A stretch of DNA of 64,000 nucleotides from Nitrospira sp. (GTDB taxonomy: Bacteria; Nitrospirota; Nitrospiria; Nitrospirales; UBA8639): positions 1,126,001 to 1,190,000 of the forward strand of contig CP058931.1 in assembly GCA_024760505.1 (NCBI GenBank). The letters run 5' to 3'. Positions 51,224-60,387 of this stretch are shown piece by piece. Below the pieces are notes generated by a model, which was given only the letters and a program-made list of their open reading frames with translations, did not search any database and was not told the DNA's origin. Within the stretch, counting starts at the first letter, position 1. Each line of letters opens with the position of its first letter. Both the position numbers and the translations under genes were made by a program.

Positions 51224-52478
51224 GGGCACCTCTAAAAACGTGCGAGGTGACTCGGGTCCCCCGCGGTGGATGAGACCGGGGGTGGAATCAGTGAGTAAAA
51301 TCCACAGCCAGCGAGGTTGGCTCCCCTGATTTGTCCGATTCATGGTCGTTTCGGCTCCATGCTTACGCCAATTGTCCTCTGACGGCGGTCGTCAGTACCA
51401 GGAACCGCTGGAAGTTGTAGGTAAGATTTTTCAGCCCGATCTTCGCGCGTGCCCGAACCCGCCCAATGGTGCGAACAAGGTTGCCCCCCATCGCCATGAT
51501 CTGATGACCGAAGACATGTTCGACACGGGCGCGAATACGTGAGCGGTGTCGGTTGGAACTTGTTTGTTGAGTGGTCAAGGGCTTGGCCCGATACCCTTTG
51601 TACTGAATCCGCGAGCGCAGTTTCCGTTTCTTAAGCTGGGCTTCGATCTCTTCTGACCGATAGGCCGCATCGGCCCACACGTCGCGTCCCGCAGACTGGG
51701 GCTGCAACATGTCGGTGAGCACCTGACTGTCATGCACCGCCGCATCGGTGACCGTATAGCGCCGAATGAGTTTATGCTGGTTGTCCACATTGACGTGATT
51801 CTTATACCCGTAGTGACTGATGCCCCGCTTGACGGTCCACTGGGCTTCTGTATCTTTCTGCCGCCGTTTCGCTGGCTGCGCTTCCCAGTCCGCCGGGCAA
51901 TCACCAGCTTTGATCGTGGCATTTTCCTCCCGTGTATTGCGTTGTTTCGGCACGGGAATCAGGGAGGCATCAATGAGCTGGCCCCCACGCGCTTGTAACC
52001 CCTGGCTCGCCAGGTAGGTGTCAAATTGCTTGAAGAGGGTCTCAACGACTCCGGCTTGGGCCAAGGTCTCGCGGAACAGCCAGATGGTCTTGGCATCGGG
52101 AATTCGCTGATGCAGATCGAGGCCTAAGAAGCGCATGAACGAGAGCCGATCGCGGATCTGATATTCTGTTTGGTCATCAGACAAGTTATAGAGGGCTTGC
52201 ACCACCAAGATTTTGAACATGAGTAGGGCATCAAATGGTGGTCGACCGCCCTTTGGGCGTTTGGAACGACACAAGCTCTTCTCCAACGGCTTCCGAAAAC
52301 GAGCCCAAGGAATATGCTGGGCAAGTTGTTCCAACGGATCCCCCTTCTGGGTGAGAGCGTCATAGCGATGACTCAGGTCAAAGAATCCGAGTTGTCCAGA
52401 TGTGTGCATGAGCGTTCCTCCTTGGAAGAGACTTATGCCACAGACCAACAGAATTGTCAGTAGTTTTTAGAGATGCCC
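51224..52478 (-). mobile_element. IS5-type insertion sequence, 1255 bp, TTAA target duplication
   Basis: Terminal inverted repeats GGGCACCTCTAAAAAC (51224-51239) and its inverted near-copy at 52463-52478 (one mismatch) enclose a single transposase gene on the minus strand. The four bases TTAA flank both ends (51220-51223 and 52479-52482), the typical YTAR duplication of the IS5 subgroup. Complete and uninterrupted, so the insertion is probably recent. Confidence 0.92.
51363..52409 (-). CDS. IS5-family transposase (DDE)
   Basis: The 348-residue transposase starts at ATG 52409 after AAGGAGGAACGC. N-terminal domain has RYDALTQKGDPLEQLAQHIPWARFR and GGRPPFDALLMFKILVVQALYNLSDDQTEYQI (DUF772-type). 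The catalytic core has LIDASLIPVPKQR (first Asp), NVDNQHKLIRRYTVTDAAVHDSQ, WADAAYRSEEIEAQLKK (second Asp) and RARVEHVFGHQI (Glu). Appears intact. Confidence 0.93.
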   Translation of the reverse strand: MHTSGQLGFFDLSHRYDALTQKGDPLEQLAQHIPWARFRKPLEKSLCRSKRPKGGRPPFDALLMFKILVVQALYNLSDDQTEYQIRDRLSFMRFLGLDLHQRIPDAKTIWLFRETLAQAGVVETLFKQFDTYLASQGLQARGGQLIDASLIPVPKQRNTREENATIKAGDCPADWEAQPAKRRQKDTEAQWTVKRGISHYGYKNHVNVDNQHKLIRRYTVTDAAVHDSQVLTDMLQPQSAGRDVWADAAYRSEEIEAQLKKRKLRSRIQYKGYRAKPLTTQQTSSNRHRSRIRARVEHVFGHQIMAMGGNLVRTIGRVRARAKIGLKNLTYNFQRFLVLTTAVRGQLA

Positions 52479-52934
52479 TTAAGTAATTTCGACCGAATGG
52501 TGACGTCTTGGTGCACCGGACCGTGATGCACCGTTTTTCCGAATATCACAGGGGAGCGATTGGAATAGCCCGTGGCCCCCTCCCCAATATTCATTTTCCC
52601 GGTATCCCCTATCCCTTTTTGTTGATGCGGAGGGGGCGTGACCATTAATGCCGGGATTGTTATGATGGGGCCGGATGATTGGGAAATGCTGGGGATTGAT
52701 TTCCGGATGGCCATGAGCTGCGATCAATCCCGTGAGCGAAAGCAATATCCTGTGTCGTTGATGCTGAAGGACGATGCGCAGGAGTAACCGGAGCAGAGGT
52801 GGAAATCCAAGTGGATCATGCCTTGGGAAGTCTAGGTTTAAACACCTCTATGGCAGAAAGCTCCCAATGCATCTTCGAATAAATTCTGAGGGTCCCGCAC
52901 ACAGTTTAGGACGGTAGACATAATGGAGGGATAT
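52479..52934. other. Region between IS and hybrid kinase, no gene called
   Basis: The minus strand has an ORF (52479-52745) with a hydrophobic start and His/Pro-rich tail whose stop falls in the TTAA duplication, but the same stop is restored if the IS is removed, and there is no ribosome site. I leave it uncalled. The rest is leader of the kinase gene. Confidence 0.3.
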
Positions 52935-54902
52935 ATGACGATGCGAAGGGAATGGATGCGAATCCTCATTGTGCAAGACCGTCCTGACCAATTGGAAGTG
53001 CTCGTCAATGTTTTAGGGGAGGAAGGCTATCAGGTGGTAGGGGCCAGGACGGCCGCGGAAGCTTCGGAATATGCGAAATGTCAAAGCTTTGCGGTCGCAG
53101 TGGTCGATGTGCAGGCGCCAGATGTTTCCGAAGTCTCATTGCTTTCTCTTCTCAAGGCGAAGAATGCTGAGATTCAGATAATCCTGAGTCCGGCCTTTGC
53201 TAGTCTGGATTCAGTTAAAGATGTCATTGGTGAGAGCGCCGTTGCTTACCTTAAACGTGAAGGGTCCACATCAGAATTGCTGAGTACTCTCCGTCGAACG
53301 TTCCGTGACCAACTGACTGAATACACAAAGGAACTGGAGATCTCGCTGGCAGAGCGGGATGAACGATTTCGGCAACTTGTGGACCATATAAAAGAAGTTT
53401 TTTGGGTCTTTGCCCCTGACCAGTCTGAGGTCTGGTATATCAGCCCTCAATATGAAACGGTCTGGGGCCGGAGCTGTGCCAGTCTTTTGGAAGATCCTCG
53501 AAGCCTATGGAATGCGATTCATCCTCACGATCAACCACGATTTCACACACACCAATTTGCACCGGATGTGAATGGGGTTCAGGGAGAATGCCGGATTGTG
53601 AGACCGGATAACTCCATGCGGTGGGTGCGAATACAAACGGTTCCCATTCGAAAGGCTAATGGGGATTTGCTGAGTCTTGCGGGGGTGGCGGAGGATATTA
53701 CAGAACGGAAGCGTGTGGAAGAGGCTCTGACGAAAACCGAGCGCCAGTTTCGACAATCAAGCCGCATGGAAGCCATTGGGACGTTGGCAGGCGGCATCGC
53801 CCATGATTTCAATAATATTTTAACGGCAATTTTGGGCTATACCGAATTGGCCTTGGCCACTGTGCCAAAGGAAAGCCGAACTCAACGAAATCTGCAGGAA
53901 GTGCTGACCGCGGGTCACCGAGCCAAGCACCTGGTGCTTCAAATTTTGACCTTTAGTCGTCAAGCGGGTCAGGGGAAGAAACCCACACCTTTCCACATGG
54001 TCGTCCGGGAAGCTCTGAAACTCTTACGATCCACGATTCCCACGACCATTGAGATCCGTCAAGTATTGAACACAGAGGCCACCATTCTAGCGGATCCGAC
54101 CCAAATGCATCAGATCATTATCAATCTATGCACCAATGCTGAATATGCTATGCGAGAACACGGCGGGATTTTGACGGTCGCCCTGGAAGATGTGGAGGTG
54201 ACAGAGGAACTCACCGGAGCGATCTCGGGATTACATATGGGTTCGCATGTTCGGTTGACGGTGGAAGATACCGGTTCGGGCATGACTCCTGAGGTACTTG
54301 AACGGCTGTTTGACCCTTTCTTTACCACTAAGCCGATTGGCGAGGGGTCGGGGATGGGGATGGCCGTGGTGCATGGAATTATTACGAGTCACAAAGGAGC
54401 CATTGTCGTTGAGAGTATCGTGAACAAGGGGACAAAGATCGATGTGTACCTCCCGACCGTTCCGACCCAGGTCTTAGAACCTCTTTATGATCAAAAAGCC
54501 ATTCCGGCTGGGAAAGAATCTGTTTTATTTGTGGATGATGAAGAGACGATTGTGCGTCTTGGGAAGGAACTGCTTACCCAACTGGGGTATACCGTGGAAG
54601 TGCACACGAGTTCCATCGAAGCCCTGAGGACATTTAGACAAGACCCTCATCGTTTTGATCTCGTGATTACTGATCAGACTATGCCGGGATTGACCGGTGA
54701 GGCTTTATCCCGTGAGCTTCTGCGGATTCGCCCGGATCTCCCCATCATTTTGTGTACAGGATTCAGCCATGTGATCTCTGCGGAACGAGCGAAGGCATTG
54801 GGTATTCAGGGCTATTTAATGAAGCCATTGGCGATCCGGGACCTGGTTCCGATTATTCGCCATGTCCTCGACAAAACATCTTCTTCGTTAGCAGAGTCTT
54901 GA
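52935..54902 (+). CDS. Hybrid sensor kinase: REC-PAS-HisKA-HATPase-REC
   Basis: Soluble histidine kinase of 655 residues. A first, partly degenerate REC (RILIVQDRPDQLEVL, phosphoacceptor in VAVVDVQAPD, Lys in AYLKREG) is followed by PAS (FWVFAPDQSEVWYISPQYETVWGR, GVAEDITERKRVEE). Then HisKA (AIGTLAGGIAHDFNNILTAI with the phosphorylatable His), HATPase (INLCTNAEYAM, DTGSGMTPEVLERLFDPFFTT, GSGMGMAVVHG) and a C-terminal REC (VLFVDDEETIVRL, VITDQTMPGL, YLMKPLAI). No membrane helices. GGAGGG precedes the start. The small REC gene follows. Confidence 0.92.
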   Translation: MTMRREWMRILIVQDRPDQLEVLVNVLGEEGYQVVGARTAAEASEYAKCQSFAVAVVDVQAPDVSEVSLLSLLKAKNAEIQIILSPAFASLDSVKDVIGESAVAYLKREGSTSELLSTLRRTFRDQLTEYTKELEISLAERDERFRQLVDHIKEVFWVFAPDQSEVWYISPQYETVWGRSCASLLEDPRSLWNAIHPHDQPRFHTHQFAPDVNGVQGECRIVRPDNSMRWVRIQTVPIRKANGDLLSLAGVAEDITERKRVEEALTKTERQFRQSSRMEAIGTLAGGIAHDFNNILTAILGYTELALATVPKESRTQRNLQEVLTAGHRAKHLVLQILTFSRQAGQGKKPTPFHMVVREALKLLRSTIPTTIEIRQVLNTEATILADPTQMHQIIINLCTNAEYAMREHGGILTVALEDVEVTEELTGAISGLHMGSHVRLTVEDTGSGMTPEVLERLFDPFFTTKPIGEGSGMGMAVVHGIITSHKGAIVVESIVNKGTKIDVYLPTVPTQVLEPLYDQKAIPAGKESVLFVDDEETIVRLGKELLTQLGYTVEVHTSSIEALRTFRQDPHRFDLVITDQTMPGLTGEALSRELLRIRPDLPIILCTGFSHVISAERAKALGIQGYLMKPLAIRDLVPIIRHVLDKTSSSLAES

Positions 54903-55194
54903 GCTACCGGAAACATAATAAATGGGGAAGACACGGTTCTATTAGGTTGTGGTGGGTCATAAAATTGCCCTCTGAGAGGCAGGCCATTCTGGGAGGGCTA
55001 TTCAATAATCATGAATCCCAGAAACGAATTATTCATTGTTGGCGTGATGTTGGAGAGTCGAGACGTTGTCAGTTTGGCCCAAACCGTTATTTTTTAAAGG
55101 ACCCAAAGTTGGTCGCACAGTCCGTGATGTGTTTTTCCCTGGGGAAGAGGAAGTTGACCATCCGGAGTGAGGCGTGGAAAGAGATAAAGTTATG

Positions 55195-55563
55195 GCAAAC
55201 ATTCTTGTTGTGGATGATGATCGGCAGGTTTGTGACCTGTTGAAGCAGGCCTTAGAAAACCAGGGATATACTGTGGACTGTGCCTCAAACGGAGTCGAAG
55301 GCATCAAGGAATATCGCAACCACCCTGCCGATCTCATTATTTTAGATATTCTTATGCCCGAAAAAGAGGGGCTTGAGACCATACTGGATTTGCGGCGTGA
55401 ATTTCCTCAGGTAAAAATTATTGCAATGTCGGGCGGAAGTGAGCGAGCCAAACTCGATTTGTTGGACCTCGCCCGTCGGTTAGGGGCTCAACACACCATC
55501 GATAAGCCTTTCCAATTGCACGCCATTACGGACCTCGTTACGCAAGCCCTGCACGAAAATTAG
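55195..55563 (+). CDS. Single-domain response regulator (REC)
   Basis: A 122-residue CheY-like receiver: ILVVDDDRQVCDLLKQAL, phosphoacceptor in LIILDILMPEKEG, IIAMSGGSERAKL and the Lys in TIDKPFQL. Start 55195 with GGAAAGAGATAAAG upstream. It lies 292 bases after the hybrid kinase, whose C-terminal REC resembles it, so it may receive phosphate from that kinase. Confidence 0.87.
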   Translation, partial: ANILVVDDDRQVCDLLKQALENQGYTVDCASNGVEGIKEYRNHPADLIILDILMPEKEGLETILDLRREFPQVKIIAMSGGSERAKLDLLDLARRLGAQHTIDKPFQLHAITDLVTQALHEN

Positions 55564-55592
55564 CCAGGGTTTACCGGTTTGGACCACGAGCA

Positions 55593-56171
55593 ATGCTGTA
55601 TTTTCGGACTCAACCTGATGCCGTGTTTATTCCGTTTGTGAGGCAGGCGCTTGACGCCGAACTTCAAGCCGTACGGCGTGTCGCATCTCACAATGACACT
55701 GACGCCTGGTTAGTGGAGTATGAGGATGTGGGGGTGTTGTTTACTCCCTATAGTGCACTCATCACGCTTGAGGAATTGCTGGTTGCCCATGAGGCATCGA
55801 TGGTCTATCGATTGACCGACTATCATTGGCTTCTCCTATATGAAAGCCTCAAAAATTATTGTCTCTGGCACAACGATCAGGTTGATGATGAATCGGTATC
55901 ATTTACCATGTTGGGGGGATACCGGTTTGGGCCGGTGGATTTCGAAGCGATGACCGAACGGTATATCTGGGATCATGAATTTATGGACCTGTTGTACGCT
56001 GATGCGGATGAATCAGATTGCTGTCTATGCGGAGACCACACAGACAGGTCTGATATTGATCTCTCGTATGGGTTACGTCCGCATCCTGATAAGCTCAAAT
56101 TAATCCCGGTGGAGGAGCCCGCCTGGCGCATTCCGGAGCCAGAAGAATGTGGCCAGTGGCGTCTACCATAA
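55593..56171 (+). CDS. Hypothetical acidic protein
   Basis: The 192-residue product has no recognised family. It is acidic, rich in aromatic residues, with DAWLVEYEDVGVLFTPY, LTDYHWLLLYESLKNYCLWHNDQ, and DCCLCGDHTDRSDIDL, where a small Cys cluster could bind a metal. Begins just 30 bases after the REC gene in the same direction, so probably in one transcript and possibly its partner. Confidence 0.6.
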   Translation: MLYFRTQPDAVFIPFVRQALDAELQAVRRVASHNDTDAWLVEYEDVGVLFTPYSALITLEELLVAHEASMVYRLTDYHWLLLYESLKNYCLWHNDQVDDESVSFTMLGGYRFGPVDFEAMTERYIWDHEFMDLLYADADESDCCLCGDHTDRSDIDLSYGLRPHPDKLKLIPVEEPAWRIPEPEECGQWRLP

Positions 56172-56220
56172 GACCGAATCATCAATAAGTGAAGTGGCGT
56201 AACGTCTCTCAGGAGAAATC

Positions 56221-56820
56221 ATGGAAAAACCAGCAGACGTTCAATTTCACATTCATGACCTGTTGCGTCGTCGCTGGAGTCCAAGAGCGTTTGCCGATCA
56301 GCCGGTAGAACGAGAGAAAATCCAAAGCTTGTTGGAAGCAGCACGATGGGCTTCCTCCTGTTTTAACGAACAGCCCTGGGTCTTTATTCTTGCGACAAGC
56401 GAGCACCCTGAAAGCCATCGGAAGCTTCTGAGTTGTCTGGTGGAGGGAAATCAAATCTGGGCGAAACGCGCTCCACTTCTTCTGCTCACGGTGGCAAAAC
56501 TCCACTTTGATCATAATGGACAGGTCAACCGCCATGCCTATCATGATGTCGGATTGGCCGTAGGAAATCTGGTCATGCAAGCTACAGCCATGGACCTGGT
56601 GGTCCATCAAATGGCCGGGATTCTTCCTCACACCATTCGCGAACGGTATGCTTTTCCTGCCGGCCATGAAGCCGTAACCGGGATCGCCATCGGGTATCAG
56701 GGAGATGTCTCCACACTTCCGGAGGCACTTCGTGAACGGGAATTGGCACCACGGTCTCGTAAGGAATTGAGGGAATTTGTGTTTTCCGAAACGTGGGGAC
56801 AAAATCCGGAATGCTTGTAG
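56221..56820 (+). CDS. Nitroreductase-family flavoprotein
   Basis: FMN-dependent oxidoreductase of 199 residues. RRRWSPRAFADQPVEREKIQSLLEAARWASSCFNEQPW is the FMN-binding N-terminal motif, with DVGLAVGNLVMQATAMDLVVHQMAG and a late GIAIGYQGD. It has 199 residues, as expected for the subgroup with no large insertions. Electron donor and substrate are unknown. Confidence 0.87.
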   Translation: MEKPADVQFHIHDLLRRRWSPRAFADQPVEREKIQSLLEAARWASSCFNEQPWVFILATSEHPESHRKLLSCLVEGNQIWAKRAPLLLLTVAKLHFDHNGQVNRHAYHDVGLAVGNLVMQATAMDLVVHQMAGILPHTIRERYAFPAGHEAVTGIAIGYQGDVSTLPEALRERELAPRSRKELREFVFSETWGQNPECL

Positions 56821-57056
56821 GCGCACTCTATCCACCTCGACCCATGTTTCGGAGCGCTCCATCCCGGTTTCCACTTTTATAAACATGTCTCCTTGCTCAT
56901 TGGAAACAGCGAGCGCTCTCTGTCTGCCCACGGGAGCCTGCCTCTTGAATGGCAGACAGGTGCTCGGTGAAAGGGTAAGAAAAAACAACACAGGTTGGTT
57001 CACGTATCCCAAAGAAATGAAGTTCTATTCAACGGTAAGGAAGGAGACACCATTCT

Positions 57057-57653
57057 ATGATTACGGCCATAGGCGATGTGTTACGGCGGTGTTATGAGCG
57101 CGGGTGGATTACCAGCCGTGACGGAAATTGTAGCCTGAGGCGAGCGAGGAGCGTCTACCTGTACGTCACTCCCTCAGGCTGGCGAAAGACCATTGTCCAC
57201 CCTGAGCATATGGTCAAAATTAAATTCGTAGACGGGAAGTTGCAAGTAGCTCCAGGAACCAATCCTTCCGGTGAGCTGCACATGCATTATCTCTTGACCA
57301 GAGGCATGAATCGGACGCGTGCCGTCGTGCATGTGCATCCAACCCATGTGGTCGCAGCCATCTATCGCGGGTTCAATCTCCAGAAAATCTGCAAAGACTT
57401 TCCCGAAATCTACCGCTACACTCGTATCGGGCCAACAGTGCCAGCCCTTCCTGCGATTAGCCCGGAACTGGGTGAAGCCACCGCGCAAGCATTAGGGGTC
57501 ACCGAAAAGAATCCTGCAGGTGATTACGATATTGTTGGTCAAGCCAACCACGGAGTCTGCTCCATGGCATCAGATCCCTGGTCGGCCTATGAGCACATTG
57601 AACGGTTGGATCATATTTGCGAAATTGTCCTGGCCAGTGGCGTCTCGCCCTGA
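57057..57653 (+). CDS. Class II aldolase/adducin family protein
   Basis: Zinc-dependent aldolase-like protein of 198 residues, similar to L-fuculose-phosphate aldolase. DGNCSLRRARSVYLYVTPSGW is the phosphate-binding region, NPSGELHMHYLL and VVHVHPTHVVA provide the acid and two zinc His, and QANHGVCSMASDPWSAYE supplies the third His. GGAAGGAG lies about 11 bases upstream. The substrate is unknown; no other sugar genes adjoin. Confidence 0.85.
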   Translation: MITAIGDVLRRCYERGWITSRDGNCSLRRARSVYLYVTPSGWRKTIVHPEHMVKIKFVDGKLQVAPGTNPSGELHMHYLLTRGMNRTRAVVHVHPTHVVAAIYRGFNLQKICKDFPEIYRYTRIGPTVPALPAISPELGEATAQALGVTEKNPAGDYDIVGQANHGVCSMASDPWSAYEHIERLDHICEIVLASGVSP

Positions 57654-57773
57654 CAGGATGGTCAAAATGGCCATCAGCTTTGTTCTTGCTTCACTTAGGA
57701 ACTCAACGGACATGAGTACGTTTCGTCCCTTCGCTTGCTGCGGGCGGGCTTAATGGCCATTTTGACCATCCTG
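57654..57773. repeat. MITE-like element with perfect 21-bp terminal inverted repeats
   Basis: The termini (57654-57674 and 57753-57773) are perfect reverse complements, the left one CAGGATGGTCAAAATGGCCAT, and enclose 78 bases without coding capacity. It follows the aldolase stop by a single base. It could act as terminator by forming a long hairpin. The wider stretch 57774-57938 has no gene. Confidence 0.7.
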
Positions 57774-57938
57774 CCAACTGGTCGTTTCCGTTCCGTTCCG
57801 TTGTCTCGGTACGTCCCAAAACAGATTTAAAACTCTCAGAATTTCCCTCTCCACAGTGGGAGAGGGTTAGGAGAGAAATTCGCTTGCCCCTGGGCATTAT
57901 CGATTGTTCTAGTTGATTTCATCCATTTTTAAGTATTC

Positions 57939-58165
57939 TCACCCTTCATCTTTTTCTGTAAATACATAGTTTTCTCTTACAGTTCGTGTGTTGGGATGTT
58001 TTAATCCCAGGGCTTCTTCCAAAATGTTGAGGGCGTGTTGATGGAGCGGCTCGGCGTCGGCGTATTTCCCTTGGCTGCGATAGAGACCCGCCAATTGTTT
58101 AGGCTGGTGGCGACATCAGGATGTGTGGGCCCCAAGGCCTGTTCTCGAATGGCTAAGGCGAGCTT
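57939..58165 (-). pseudogene. Remnant of a tetratricopeptide-repeat gene (C-terminal fragment, frameshifted)
   Basis: Minus-strand reading gives LALAIREQALGPTHPDVATS, a kinesin-light-chain-type 42-residue TPR unit; one base is missing near 58096 (AACAATTGG for AACAATTTGG), after which the frame restores LYRSQGKYADAEPLHQHALN and ends in a stop at 57939-57941. Upstream of 58165 the repeat is lost. A fragment of a multi-repeat TPR protein, no longer functional. Confidence 0.6.
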
Positions 58166-58472
58166 TATTTTTATGGGAATGGGAGATAAAAACTTTCATA
58201 TGGGTTTTGAGGATGATAACCGAGGATTTTTAATATATGCTCCATCAGAGGTAAAACTTTTTGAATGGCCTTTGAGCATCCCAAGAATTTCCTAAATGTT
58301 CAAGAGGTTTTTGCGAAGGGGCTGACAGATCCATCCTGTGGAAGTTGTGTAAATGGCCCTGTTCTTCCCTAACGTATTGCTGGAGTCCGATGGAAAGGCT
58401 ATCATTTCTTTTTTGATCCAACCGTTGGTTCAATTTTTTCTTCTCTTTATCGATTCATAGAAAGGACTCTGC

Positions 58473-59390
58473 ATGGCTCAAAAGAAATCTGTTCGTCGCG
58501 TGGCTTCACAGCCCTCTTCGAAGAAATCATCTGCAACCAAAAAAAAGACCGTGACTTCTCAATCTGCTGCAACGAAAAAACAGGTAAAAGCCAGCACCGC
58601 GTTGGGAAAGAAAAAGACTTCCGGTCCTTCTGTAAAAAAGCCGGTTGCCGCTAAGAAATCATCAACGAAAGCCAAACCAGCTTCTTCTAAAAGTGTTTTT
58701 GCAAAAAAGACCGCTACCCCCAAAAAACCTGTGGTGAAGAAATCAAAGACAAGTGCTTCCACAAAAAGGAACGTGGTGAAAGCGGTTTCCAAGCCCACAG
58801 CCAAAAGGCCCGCTGCTCCTAAATCACCGACTCTCAAGAGGAAGGCTTCGGTGGTGAAGAAAACAATCGTTGCACCACAGCCCTCTGTTTCGAAATCTGT
58901 GATCACCAGGAAAGAGCATTCGGTTTCGCAAGAGAAGATTGTGCCGGCACAAGCGAAGAATTCACAGACCACGACTCCAAGTCGATCAGTTCCATCCCCT
59001 ACCCGTTCAGCCGAGACGAAGACCGGAGGAGAACCCCTCTCTCCCACGGAACGCTATAATCTGGGTGGCCTTTTTGTCTGCGCGATTGAACGAGCGAACG
59101 ATCCCGAGTTCAAGCGGCTTCGTGCCGTGTTTCGTCATTTGGATCTTCCCTCGCAAGAAAAGGATAACCTTCTTCGCTTGTCGCAAGGGTTCACGATTCC
59201 CAAATTGTTTGCAGATGGTGTGGGAGGGGACAAAGTCAGTCAGATCCTGACGGACTTCATCCGGTTTGCGTTGGCTGAAGGGGCTTATGAGAAAAAATGG
59301 CGGGATGAAATCAGGCAGGTTGGGGTGTGGTTGGGCTACTTTCCTCAGCAGTTCGAACAGATTGAACAGAAAGTTTTAGCGAAACGGTAG
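58473..59390 (+). CDS. Lys/Ala/Pro/Ser-rich H1-like tail fused to small C-terminal domain
   Basis: The 305-residue protein has a disordered N-terminal 180 residues of basic repeats (KPVAAKKSSTKAKPASSKS type, histone H1-like). A compact C-terminal domain of about 110 residues (LSPTERYNLGGLFVCAIERA, VFRHLDLPSQEKDNLLRLSQ, FADGVGGDKVSQILTDFIRF, VGVWLGYFPQQFEQIEQKV) is not recognised. Probably nucleoid-associated with DNA binding through the tail; inferred from composition. Its companion in the window is the 42-residue protein at 6211. It is convergent with recR. Confidence 0.65.
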   Translation: MAQKKSVRRVASQPSSKKSSATKKKTVTSQSAATKKQVKASTALGKKKTSGPSVKKPVAAKKSSTKAKPASSKSVFAKKTATPKKPVVKKSKTSASTKRNVVKAVSKPTAKRPAAPKSPTLKRKASVVKKTIVAPQPSVSKSVITRKEHSVSQEKIVPAQAKNSQTTTPSRSVPSPTRSAETKTGGEPLSPTERYNLGGLFVCAIERANDPEFKRLRAVFRHLDLPSQEKDNLLRLSQGFTIPKLFADGVGGDKVSQILTDFIRFALAEGAYEKKWRDEIRQVGVWLGYFPQQFEQIEQKVLAKR

Positions 59391-59401
59391 CGTGGTCTTG
59401 G

Positions 59402-60040
59402 TTACCCGAGATCGCGGCGGCCTTCGATGGATTTGAGCAGGGTCACCTCATCGGCATATTCGATATCCATGCCGACCGGAATGCCATAGGCGATACGGGA
59501 GACCTTGACCCCCAAGGGCTTTAATCGCTTGGTCAGGTAAATGGCGGTGGCCTCTCCTTCAATCGTGGGGTTGGTGGCCACGATGACCTCCTTGAATGCT
59601 CCATTCTGGACGCGGTTTTCCAGGTCATGGGTGCGGATATCTGCCGGCCCGATGCCGTCCAGGGGAGAGAGCGCCCCATAGAGCACGTGATAGAGGCCTC
59701 GAAAGGCCCGGCTTTGTTCGATGGCGTACAGGGTGCTGGGCTCTTCCACCACGAGGATGATCGTGGTGTCCCGTTTCGGGTCCAGGCAAATCTCGCAGAG
59801 CGGACCTTCGGCAATATTCCGGCATTGGGTACAGAAGGAGACCCCTTCTTTCACATCACGAATAGCATCAGCCAGTCGTAGCGCCTCTTCTTTTTCCGTC
59901 TTCATGAGATGAAAGGCCAATCGTTGAGCCGTTTTTTGCCCAATGCCGGGCAATCGGACGAGTTCCCGGCTGAGACGAGCGACCAGCCCTTGAGGTTGGC
60001 CATTGGCTCTGGTGTGTTTGGTCGGAGTGGTTTCCAGCAT
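59402..60040 (-). CDS. recR: Recombination protein RecR
   Basis: Part of the RecFOR pathway for loading RecA at gapped DNA. The 212-residue product has a HhH N-terminal region (LSRELVRLPGIGQKTAQRLAFHLM), a zinc finger CTQCRNIAEGPLCEIC and a Toprim domain (ILVVEEPSTLYAIEQSRAF, VIVATNPTIEGEATAIYLT). Length typical. It lies downstream of ybaB and dnaX in the usual bacterial order. Confidence 0.97.
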   Translation of the reverse strand: MLETTPTKHTRANGQPQGLVARLSRELVRLPGIGQKTAQRLAFHLMKTEKEEALRLADAIRDVKEGVSFCTQCRNIAEGPLCEICLDPKRDTTIILVVEEPSTLYAIEQSRAFRGLYHVLYGALSPLDGIGPADIRTHDLENRVQNGAFKEVIVATNPTIEGEATAIYLTKRLKPLGVKVSRIAYGIPVGMDIEYADEVTLLKSIEGRRDLG

Positions 60041-60060
60041 GATAAACCTCGCTTGGTGAA

Positions 60061-60387
60061 TTAGAACATGCCGGGAATGCCCATCCCTCCGGTTAGGGAT
60101 TTCATTTCTTCGGCCATCAGCTCTTTCGCCTTTCGCAAGGCTTCATTGGATGCGGCGACGATTAAGTCTTGCAACATGTCATGGTCACCGGATTTCAAGA
60201 CTTCCGGATCGATGGTCAGCTTGGTTAATTGCATGGCTCCGTTGGCTTGCACGGTCACCATCCCGCCTCCGGCTGAAGCCTCGACTGTTTTTGTGGCAGC
60301 CTCCTCTTGAATCTTTCCCATTTTTTCCTGCATGGCCTGGGCTTGCTTTAAAAGATTGCCCATATTGGAGAATGGATTTTTAGACAT
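60061..60387 (-). CDS. ybaB: YbaB/EbfC-family nucleoid-associated protein
   Basis: A 108-residue DNA-binding protein: NLLKQAQAMQEKMGKIQEEAA, VEASAGGGMVTVQANGAMQL and the helix VAASNEALRKAKELMAEEM, ending with GGMGIPGMF. Its start overlaps the dnaX stop (TAATG), so the two genes are translationally coupled. Acts as dimer on curved DNA in relatives. Confidence 0.96.
   Translation of the reverse strand: MSKNPFSNMGNLLKQAQAMQEKMGKIQEEAATKTVEASAGGGMVTVQANGAMQLTKLTIDPEVLKSGDHDMLQDLIVAASNEALRKAKELMAEEMKSLTGGMGIPGMF

Noticed and set aside
52479..52745. Minus-strand ORF ending at the IS boundary, suspected truncated gene
   Set aside because: Removing the IS with one TTAA copy still leaves a TAA stop at the same place, so the insertion did not truncate it, and no ribosome site is visible.
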